A stretch of DNA of 6,038 bases. Origin: Burkholderiaceae bacterium. Lineage in GTDB: Bacteria; Pseudomonadota; Gammaproteobacteria; Burkholderiales; Burkholderiaceae. Where the stretch lies: positions 1 through 6,038 of the forward strand of contig JALREG010000284.1 of NCBI GenBank assembly GCA_023253905.1. The letters are read 5' to 3'. Positions 1 through 5,222 of the stretch are shown here, piece after piece (within the stretch, counting starts at the first letter, position 1; each line of letters opens with the position of its first letter). The notes under the pieces were generated by a model. That model was not told the origin of the DNA, ran no database searches, and saw only the letters and a program-made list of their open reading frames with translations. A program made the position numbers and the translations under genes.

Positions 1-1914
1 TACTTTCTGCGGCGCAATCACGTTGCCCAGCGACTTGCTCATCTTGCGGCCCTCGCCATCGACCACAAAACCGTGGGTGAGGAGCGAGCGGTAGGGCGCC
101 ACGCCGTTCAGCATGGCCGACGTGAGGAGCGATGAATGGAACCAGCCACGGTGCTGATCCGAGCCTTCCAGGTACATGTCCGCGGGGAACTGCGACTGCT
201 CCGCGTGCGAGCGGCGCAACACTGTCTGATGGGTGGTTCCTGAATCGAACCAGACGTCCAGCGTGTCGCGGTTCTTTTCATATTCGTTCGCGTCGTTGCC
301 CAGCAACTCGCTCGGATCGAGTCGCTGCCAGGCCTCGATACCCTCGCGTTCGATGCGCTGTGCGATGGCCTCCAGCAGTTCGGGCGTGCGCGGATGCAAC
401 TCGCCGGTTTCGCGATGCACGAAAAACGCCATGGGGACGCCCCATTGGCGCTGTCGCGACAACGTCCAGTCGGGACGGTTGGCGATCATGCCGTGGAGCC
501 GGGCCTTGCCCCAGCCTGGAAAGAACTGCGTGGCCTCAACGCCTGCGAGCGCGGTCTCGCGAAGGCTCGCGCCCCCGTCTTTCGGTTTGACATCCATCCC
601 GGCGAACCATTGGCTTGATGCGCGATAAATGATGGGCGTCTTGTGACGCCAGCAATGCATGGTGCTGTGGGCGTTCTTGCGCGATGAGAACAGCGCGCCA
701 TGTGCTCGCAGGTGCTCGATGATCTTGGGGTTGGCATCCCAGATGGAGAGTCCGCCGAAGTCGGCAAGCGTCCGGGAATAGATGCCGTCGCCCAGTACCG
801 GCTGAAGAATGTCGGCGTCCTTCATGCCGTAGCGCTTGCACGAGACGAAATCTTCCACACCGTACGCCGGTGCTGAATGAACGACGCCGGTGCCGCTGTC
901 GAGGGTGACATAGTCGCCCAGGTATACGGGCGAGGCGCGCCCGGCGAACGGATGCGCAAAGCGGATCAGCTCAAGCGCGCGTCCCGGACAGCGGGCGATG
1001 ATTTCGCCCTCGAGTTGCCAGGTCGCAAGACAGGTCGCCACCCGGTCGGCGGCGAGCAGCAACAAGGCCGGCTCGCCCTGCCAGACGGTACGTACCAGGG
1101 CGTACTCGAATTCGGGGTGGAGATTGAGTGCCTGGTTGGCCGGAATCGTCCAGGGTGTGGTGGTCCAGATCACGCAATAGCCACGCTCCACAGGCAGTGC
1201 CGGCAGCCCGAACGCGCGTGCGAGCTTGGCCGCCTCGTCGGCGATAAACGGAAAGCCGACGTCGATGGCTGGGTCGTTGCGATCAGCGTATTCGACCTCG
1301 GCCTCGGCGAGCGCCGAACCGCAGTCAAAACACCAGTTCACCGGTTTCAGTCCACGAAACAGAAAACCGCGCTCGAGCATGCGGCCAAGCGCGCGCAGTT
1401 CATCGGCTTCGTTGCGGTAGGCCATCGTGAGGTAGGGGTTGTCCCACTCGCCTAGTACGCCCAATCGAATGAAATCTTTTTTCTGACGACCGATCTGCTC
1501 GGTGGCATAGGCGCGTGATTTGGCCTGAACCTGATCGGCCGGGAGGTTTTTCCCGAACTGCTTTTCGATCTGGATTTCGATTGGCATGCCATGGCAATCC
1601 CAGCCCGGCACATAACGCGCATCGAACCCCGCCATGTTGCGGCTTTTGACAATGATGTCTTTCAACACCTTGTTCACCGCATGACCGATGTGGATGTCGC
1701 CATTGGCATAGGGCGGCCCGTCATGAAGCACCCAGATAGGGCGACCCTTGCAGATCTCGCGGATACGCCGATAGGTGCCTTTGTCCTGCCACGCGGCGGT
1801 CCAGCCCGGTTCCCGCCGGGCGAGGTCGCCCCGCATGGGGAACGGCGTGTCGGGCAGGTTCAGCGTGTCGCGCCACGCCTGCTTGTCAGGGGCGGAAGGT
1901 TTGCCTTCGGGCAT
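1..1914 (-). CDS. ileS: Isoleucine--tRNA ligase, N-terminal 638 residues (gene cut by left edge)
   Basis: Cytoplasmic class I aminoacyl-tRNA synthetase that charges tRNA-Ile with isoleucine using ATP and hydrolyses misactivated valine. Reading from ATG at 1914, the frame is open to the window edge (638 codons of a family usually near 930-945). Visible signatures in order: HIGH at residues 75-78 in [16 protein letters not shown] at 104-113; the CP1 editing-domain threonine stretch WTTTPW at 250-255; the editing-site motif [11 protein letters not shown] ending at Asp355; DVWFDSG at 553-559; and KMSKS at 624-628 (bases 31-45). The anticodon-binding and zinc-binding C-terminal part lies outside the window. 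The canonical HIGH and overall style fit the ordinary bacterial IleS1 type. Position 110 is Met where many homologues have Leu, a conservative change. The start follows the ribF stop TGA by one base with only a weak AAGAGA ribosome site (1920-1925), so translational coupling to ribF is likely. Identity is near certain. Confidence 0.98.
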   Translation of the reverse strand, partial: MPEGKPSAPDKQAWRDTLNLPDTPFPMRGDLARREPGWTAAWQDKGTYRRIREICKGRPIWVLHDGPPYANGDIHIGHAVNKVLKDIIVKSRNMAGFDARYVPGWDCHGMPIEIQIEKQFGKNLPADQVQAKSRAYATEQIGRQKKDFIRLGVLGEWDNPYLTMAYRNEADELRALGRMLERGFLFRGLKPVNWCFDCGSALAEAEVEYADRNDPAIDVGFPFIADEAAKLARAFGLPALPVERGYCVIWTTTPWTIPANQALNLHPEFEYALVRTVWQGEPALLLLAADRVATCLATWQLEGEIIARCPGRALELIRFAHPFAGRASPVYLGDYVTLDSGTGVVHSAPAYGVEDFVSCKRYGMKDADILQPVLGDGIYSRTLADFGGLSIWDANPKIIEHLRAHGALFSSRKNAHSTMHCWRHKTPIIYRASSQWFAGMDVKPKDGGASLRETALAGVEATQFFPGWGKARLHGMIANRPDWTLSRQRQWGVPMAFFVHRETGELHPRTPELLEAIAQRIEREGIEAWQRLDPSELLGNDANEYEKNRDTLDVWFDSGTTHQTVLRRSHAEQSQFPADMYLEGSDQHRGWFHSSLLTSAMLNGVAPYRSLLTHGFVVDGEGRKMSKSLGNVIAPQKV

Positions 1915-1915
1915 A

Positions 1916-2890
1916 TCAGTCTCTTGAAAGGGAGGCAGCTTGAAACGGGTGGGCGGCGTGCCAGGCGCGGGCCTGATCCGCATCGCGGGCAATTTGTTCG
2001 GTGAGGAGTTCGAGCGAGTCGTAGTGGCGCTCTTCGCGTAGTCGGCTCATGAATTCCACGCTCACCACCTGACCGTAGACCTCTTCGGAAAAATCGAACA
2101 GGTGAACTTCGAGCAGCAGCCGGCCGTTGGCTTCCACTGCCGGCCGGGTACCGAGGCTCGCCACGCCTGGCAGGGGGTGACCGCGAAGCCCGTGGACACG
2201 AACCACGAAGATTCCGGCAAGCGCCGGGCGTTCGAAGGGGATCCGCAGGTTGAGCGTGGGGAAACCGATGGTGCGTCCGAGTTTGCGACCGTGGAGAACA
2301 TGACCGGTGAGCGTGAACGCCCGCCCGAGCAGGTGCCGGGCGCGATCGAAGTTGCCGGTGGTGAGCGCCTCGCGTACGGCCGAGCTTGAGACCCGCATGC
2401 CGTCGACTTCGAAGGACTCGATCCGCGAACAACCCAGACCGCGCTCGGCGCAGAGCGCGCTCAGCATGGCGAAGTCACCCTGGCGCTGATGGCCGAAGCG
2501 GAAATCATCGCCCACCAGAAGATCCCGGGCATCCAGGCCATCGACGATGATGTTTTCGAAAAAATCACGCGCCGACAGGTTGGCCAGGCGCGCATCGAAG
2601 GGGGCGACGCACACCCGGTCTACGCCGCATTCGGCGAGCGCATTTAATTTGTCGCGGGTGGTCTGGATGTGAGCAGGCGCGCGCGACGGGTCGCCTGAGC
2701 GTTTCGCGAAATACTCCCGCGGGTGCGGCTCGAAAGTGAGCACGCAGGTGGCGAGCCCCCGGACGTGGGCGCGCGCGGTCAGGGTCGCTATCACCGCCTG
2801 ATGGCCGCGATGCACGCCGACGAAATTACCGATGGTGAGCGCACAGGCGCGGCGCTGGTCGGGCGGCGGCAGACGTCGGAAAACCTCCAT
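1916..2890 (-). CDS. ribF: Bifunctional riboflavin kinase / FAD synthetase
   Basis: Converts riboflavin to FMN, then FMN to FAD, both with ATP, in the cytoplasm. The 324 residues match the usual bacterial RibF length and two-domain order. The N-terminal FMN adenylyltransferase domain (about 15-180) shows [10 protein letters not shown] at 21-30, VGDDFRFGH at 126-134 and [10 protein letters not shown] at 167-176. The C-terminal riboflavin kinase domain (about 185-310) shows [10 protein letters not shown] at 205-214, LGTRPAV at 246-252 and [10 protein letters not shown] at 258-267, with Glu261 aligning to the family's catalytic glutamate. One oddity is Val24 where the adenylyltransferase signature normally has Asp (GNFDGVH). 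The ATG start gives MEVFRRLP, a beginning familiar in betaproteobacterial RibF, although no Shine-Dalgarno precedes it. The gene lies directly upstream of ileS, a classic proteobacterial pair, and has a consensus -10 box about 35 bases upstream of the start codon. Confidence 0.97.
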   Translation of the reverse strand: MEVFRRLPPPDQRRACALTIGNFVGVHRGHQAVIATLTARAHVRGLATCVLTFEPHPREYFAKRSGDPSRAPAHIQTTRDKLNALAECGVDRVCVAPFDARLANLSARDFFENIIVDGLDARDLLVGDDFRFGHQRQGDFAMLSALCAERGLGCSRIESFEVDGMRVSSSAVREALTTGNFDRARHLLGRAFTLTGHVLHGRKLGRTIGFPTLNLRIPFERPALAGIFVVRVHGLRGHPLPGVASLGTRPAVEANGRLLLEVHLFDFSEEVYGQVVSVEFMSRLREERHYDSLELLTEQIARDADQARAWHAAHPFQAASLSRD

Positions 2891-2913
2891 GGGGCGGGCT
2901 CGAAAAGGTGACG

Positions 2914-2938
2914 CAAAACCTTGAATTATAAGATTTTG
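2914..2938. repeat. Imperfect inverted repeat spanning the ribF -10 box
   Basis: Nine-base arms CAAAACCTT and AAGATTTTG pair at eight of nine positions across the seven-base spacer GAATTAT. The ribF -10 hexamer lies inside the repeat. The position fits an operator, and the mismatch would be a G-U wobble in a minus-strand transcript. There is no U-tract and the site lies upstream of both genes, so a terminator is unlikely. Confidence 0.35.
2925..2930 (-). promoter_or_regulatory. ribF-ileS promoter -10 box
   Basis: On the minus strand these bases read TATAAT, an exact sigma-70 -10 consensus, preceded by TCT rather than the extended TGN. The -35 position, 17 bases further upstream (2948-2953), reads CCCCTT and is poor. 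The start of transcription would fall near 2918, leaving a leader of roughly 28 bases. Assignment rests on the perfect hexamer and its placement; the weak -35 suggests modest strength or an activator. Confidence 0.6.
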
Positions 2939-2943
2939 GCGGG

Positions 2944-2951
2944 CCTTAAGG
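2944..2951. repeat. 8-base palindrome CCTTAAGG between the divergent promoters
   Basis: A perfect self-complementary octamer located where the -35 regions of the ribF and purN promoters would overlap, nearly equidistant from the two -10 boxes. It could be a small regulator site or chance; eight bases alone are not strong evidence. Confidence 0.35.
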
Positions 2952-2963
2952 GGGCAGGCCGGG

Positions 2964-2972
2964 TGGTATCAT
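2964..2972 (+). promoter_or_regulatory. purN promoter, extended -10 box
   Basis: The bases read TGGTATCAT, matching the extended -10 form TGnTATAAT with one mismatch. No good -35 is visible at 16-18 bases upstream (CTTAAG or CCTTAA), which an extended -10 can tolerate. The box ends seven bases before the A of the purN ATG, so transcription would begin at or within a base or two of the start codon. Confidence 0.5.
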
Positions 2973-2979
2973 CGGCCGG

Positions 2980-3621
2980 ATGAAAAAAATCGTCGTGCTG
3001 GTGTCCGGGCGCGGCACCAACATGGTCGCGCTGCTTGATGCCTGCGCAGCGCGGGGCTGGAATGCCCGGATCACGGCGGTTGTCTCCGACCGCGCCGAAG
3101 CGCCCGCCTGCCAGATCGCGCAGTCGCGGGGGGTGCCGGCGATCGTGGTCGCGCGGCGCAATTTCGCCACCCGGCCGGCGTTCGATCACGCGCTAGCCGA
3201 ACAGCTCGATGCGCTTACCCCGGATCTGGTGGTGCTGGCGGGCTTCATGCAGATCCTGCCGGCGAAGCTGGTGGTGAGTTATCAATCGCGGATGCTTAAC
3301 ATTCACCCGTCGCTGCTTCCTGTGTTTCCGGGGCTGAACACCCATCGGCGCGTGCTCGAAAGCGGCGCCCAGATTCACGGCGCAACCGTTCACTACGTCA
3401 TTCCCGAACTTGATGCCGGGCCGATCGTGGTGCAGGCGGCTCTACCCGTACAACCTCATGACGACGAGCGTTCTCTCGCGGCCCGGGTACTCGCCGCCGA
3501 GCATCGCATCCTGTCGCTTGCAGTCGGTTGGCATCTGGGCGGACGGCTGCGGGTCGACGGGCTCCGGGTCGCGCTCGAGGCGCCCGGGCCTGATGAGTCG
3601 CAACTCCTGTGGCTACCGTGA
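2980..3621 (+). CDS. purN: Phosphoribosylglycinamide formyltransferase (GAR transformylase, 10-formyl-THF dependent)
   Basis: Transfers a formyl group from 10-formyltetrahydrofolate to glycinamide ribonucleotide, the third step of de novo purine synthesis, in the cytoplasm. The 213 residues match the usual family length. The N-terminal phosphate-binding loop is MKKIVVLVSGRGTNM (1-15). The catalytic block MLNIHPSLLP has Asn107 and His109, and IPELDAGPIV has Asp145, corresponding to Asn106, His108 and Asp144 of the E. coli enzyme. HGATVHYV (133-140) is also typical. Position 120 is Asn where E. coli has His119. From memory, the human enzyme also has Asn there, so activity is expected. ATG at 2980 is chosen because the protein begins exactly where PurN homologues begin. 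No Shine-Dalgarno precedes it, and the extended -10 nearby implies a leaderless or nearly leaderless mRNA. The 3' end overlaps the following methyltransferase gene. Confidence 0.97.
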   Translation: MKKIVVLVSGRGTNMVALLDACAARGWNARITAVVSDRAEAPACQIAQSRGVPAIVVARRNFATRPAFDHALAEQLDALTPDLVVLAGFMQILPAKLVVSYQSRMLNIHPSLLPVFPGLNTHRRVLESGAQIHGATVHYVIPELDAGPIVVQAALPVQPHDDERSLAARVLAAEHRILSLAVGWHLGGRLRVDGLRVALEAPGPDESQLLWLP

Positions 3622-5078
3622 CGCGATCGCTCGGACCATCCAGGGCGTTCGGGGCTGCAGGCAAGCCAAGGGCGGGCGGCTCGGGTCGCCCGCGCCGCGC
3701 TCAGGGCTCGCGTGGCCCGGTGCGCGACGGCGAGTCCAATCTGCTCAGCCAGGCGCTTGCTGAGGCCCTGGCCCTGCGGCTGCCCGCTGATGCGGTATTG
3801 CGTCGGTTTTTCCGCGATCATCCGGAGATCGGTCGTCGCGATCGCGCGAACCTCGCTGACACTGTGTTCGATGTGCTTCGCAACCGCCGGCTCTATGCGC
3901 ACTTCGCGCAGGCGGGCGACGGAGCAATCGAGGACCGGCTGATCCGACTATCGCGTGCCTGGCGTTCCCGAACGGCATCGGCGGTTGATCCGGCAGTTAC
4001 CGCGGCAGTCACGTCGGCAGCGCTTGGTTCTGGCGCGCCCGAGACCGCGAGCGGTCCGGCCGCCGACTGGCTCAGCCGAATCGGCGCGGCTGATCTCAAC
4101 AGCCTACCGGCGGCGGTAGCGCTCAGCCTCCCCGATTGGCTGTTTGAAGCGCTCTGCGAGCGATTTGGGGCGGAGGAGGCGCGTGCGATTGGCCGCTCGC
4201 TGCTCGAACCGGCTCCGCTGCAGTTGCGCGCCAACGCGCTCAAGGTTCGGCGCGAGGCATTAATCGAACAGTTAGGCGCCGAGGGCATTCGAGCCCGGGC
4301 TATCGACGCGGTCCCCGGCGCGCTCGAGGTGGAGGGCCACCCTGCGCTTGAGCGCAGCGCCGCGTTCGCGGCCGGCGCATTTGAAGTGCAGGATGCCGGC
4401 AGCCAGCTCCTCGCGCTTTTGGTTGGCGCGCGGCGCGGGCAGCGGGTCATCGACCTCTGTGCGGGTGCGGGGGGGAAAACCCTGGCGCTTGCTGCGATGA
4501 TGAACTCGCTCGGGCAGGTGTTTGCCTGCGATGTCTCGATATCCCGTCTGCAACGCCTTCGGCCGCGTCTCACCCGCAGCGGCGCCACCAATGTGCAGCC
4601 GTTTGCGATCGATAGCCTCACCGACCGCAAACTCGAGCGGCTGGCGGCACGCGCGCACGCCGTGCTGGTGGATGCGCCCTGCACAGGAACCGGAACCCTG
4701 CGCCGTAACCCTGATTTGAAATGGCGCTTTGGGCCGGATGATTTGTTGCGCCTGCGCGACGAACAGCGCGCGATTTTATCGGCTGCAGCGCGACTGGTCG
4801 CGCCTGACGGGGTGTTGGTCTACGCAACTTGCAGCCTGCTCGCGGAGGAAAACGAAGAGCAGGCGCAATGGTTCGAGGCTTTGCATCCCGAATTCGAGCG
4901 CGAGGACGCGGCCGCTTTGCTGTCAGCCGCGGGCGCTGTGCTGCCTGCGGATGCATTTCGTGATCGGGCGCTCGTGTGCCTGCCAAATCGACACGGCACC
5001 GACGCATTCTTCGGCGTTCGCTGGCGGCGAGTCAGGCCCAAGTCGAAACAGGGTGCAGACACTCTGCCAAGCAGCTAA
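3609..5078 (+). CDS. RsmB/NOP-family RNA m5C methyltransferase
   Basis: SAM-dependent RNA cytosine-5 methyltransferase of the RsmB/NOP2/Sun family. Numbered from GTG at 3609 (489 residues), it has: a helical N-terminal region with RRDRANLADTVFDVLRNRR (76-94); RANALKVRREAL (207-218); QDAGSQLL (261-268); the SAM loop VIDLCAGAGGKTLALAA (280-296); DAPCTGTGTLRRNPDLKWR (355-373) with Cys358; and YATCSLLAEEN (405-415) with Cys408. The two cysteines are the family's catalytic and product-release residues. The ending NRHGTDAFFGVRW (460-472) is also typical. The SAM loop has CAGAGGKT rather than the CAAPGGKT of E. coli RsmB, so this is probably a related subfamily; the target RNA is unknown. The start is uncertain. 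GTG at 3618 would give a four-base GTGA overlap with the purN stop, and GTG at 3720 would remove an Arg/Gly/Ala-rich tail that looks disordered. None has a clear Shine-Dalgarno. Translational coupling to purN is likely. Confidence 0.93.
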   Translation: MATVTRSLGPSRAFGAAGKPRAGGSGRPRRAQGSRGPVRDGESNLLSQALAEALALRLPADAVLRRFFRDHPEIGRRDRANLADTVFDVLRNRRLYAHFAQAGDGAIEDRLIRLSRAWRSRTASAVDPAVTAAVTSAALGSGAPETASGPAADWLSRIGAADLNSLPAAVALSLPDWLFEALCERFGAEEARAIGRSLLEPAPLQLRANALKVRREALIEQLGAEGIRARAIDAVPGALEVEGHPALERSAAFAAGAFEVQDAGSQLLALLVGARRGQRVIDLCAGAGGKTLALAAMMNSLGQVFACDVSISRLQRLRPRLTRSGATNVQPFAIDSLTDRKLERLAARAHAVLVDAPCTGTGTLRRNPDLKWRFGPDDLLRLRDEQRAILSAAARLVAPDGVLVYATCSLLAEENEEQAQWFEALHPEFEREDAAALLSAAGAVLPADAFRDRALVCLPNRHGTDAFFGVRWRRVRPKSKQGADTLPSS

Positions 5079-5081
5079 AAT
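5076..5081 (+). promoter_or_regulatory. Possible -10 box for the desaturase gene
   Basis: TAAAAT, five of six matches to the -10 consensus, overlapping the stop codon of the methyltransferase gene. The -35 position 17 bases upstream (5053-5058) reads GTGCAG and is weak. If used, transcription would start near 5088 and leave a leader of about 135 bases. Read-through from purN is an equally good explanation for desaturase expression. Confidence 0.25.
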
Positions 5082-5139
5082 CGAGAGTTGGCGGGTGAGT
5101 TCACAAAATGCCGAGCTCGCTTCAGCCTGTTCCCGACAA

Positions 5140-5151
5140 GGGTACGCCCTG
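5140..5151 (+). other. Short hairpin with UACG tetraloop
   Basis: AGGG pairs with CCCT around the loop TACG, which in RNA is a member of the stable UNCG tetraloop class, although closed here by G-C rather than the optimal C-G pair. The stem is only four pairs and has no following T-run, so it is not a terminator. It may be a minor leader structure or chance. Confidence 0.25.
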
Positions 5152-5172
5152 CCTTCCAACCTCCGGTTTGAG

Positions 5173-5209
5173 CAGGCGTCACGCCAGCCGCGAGGGACAG
5201 GCGCCACGC
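5173..5209 (+). repeat. 12-base direct repeat upstream of the desaturase ribosome site
   Basis: CAGGCGTCACGC (5173-5184) and CAGGCGCCACGC (5198-5209) match at 11 of 12 positions with start-to-start spacing of 25 bases. The second copy ends one base before the Shine-Dalgarno. It could be a DNA operator pair, an RNA-level translational control site, or a GC-rich coincidence. Confidence 0.5.
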
Positions 5210-5210
5210 A

Positions 5211-5216
5211 GGAGGG
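5211..5216 (+). promoter_or_regulatory. Shine-Dalgarno that decides the TTG start of the desaturase
   Basis: GGAGGG lies six bases before TTG at 5223. This is the only strong ribosome site in the window. It decides in favour of the TTG start over the in-frame ATG at 5247, which has no such site. Confidence 0.8.
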
Positions 5217-5222
5217 TTTGTT

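Larger units (their letters stand above)
2891..2979. promoter_or_regulatory. Divergent ribF / purN control region
   Basis: An 89-base non-coding gap between two genes transcribed away from each other, so both promoters must lie in it or inside the genes. It is locally AT-rich around 2915-2938 in an otherwise GC-rich window. It contains a ribF -10 box, a purN extended -10 box, an 8-base palindrome between them and an imperfect inverted repeat over the ribF -10. Neither start codon has a recognisable Shine-Dalgarno upstream. The bases before ribF ATG read GAGCCCGCCCC in the gene's direction, and those before purN ATG read ATCGGCCGG. Confidence 0.75.
5079..5222 (+). other. 144-base intergenic region / desaturase leader
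   Basis: Separates the methyltransferase stop from the desaturase start. No convincing protein is encoded and no hairpin followed by a T-run is present, so there is no sign of an intrinsic terminator. It holds a perfect octamer palindrome CGAGCTCG (5113-5120), a short hairpin with a TACG loop (5140-5151), a 12-base direct repeat and a strong ribosome site at its end. The length and short complementary segments allow a structured leader, but I recognise no known riboswitch. Confidence 0.5.

Noticed and set aside
1576..1578. Met110 in the Ile[11 protein letters not shown] motif instead of the common Leu
   Set aside because: Conservative hydrophobic change; all catalytic and editing motifs are intact.
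1915..1925. Separate promoter for ileS
   Set aside because: There is only one base between ribF and ileS, and I saw no convincing promoter in the end of ribF; shared transcription is simpler.
1860..2432. 190-codon minus-strand frame within ribF
   Set aside because: It lies in another frame of the intact ribF gene; composition is low-complexity and Arg/Pro-rich.
2914..2938. Inverted repeat read as an intrinsic terminator
   Set aside because: It lies between two genes transcribed away from each other, is AT-rich rather than GC-stemmed, and overlaps a -10 box.
3337..3339. PurN residue 120 is Asn where E. coli has His119
   Set aside because: From memory, the human GAR transformylase also has Asn at this column, so it is a natural variant and not evidence of a broken enzyme.
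3893..4684. 263-codon open frame on the minus strand, opposite the methyltransferase gene
   Set aside because: Its protein is Arg/Ser/Ala-rich with no domain, and the opposite strand carries clear catalytic motifs. Long antisense frames are expected in GC-rich genes.
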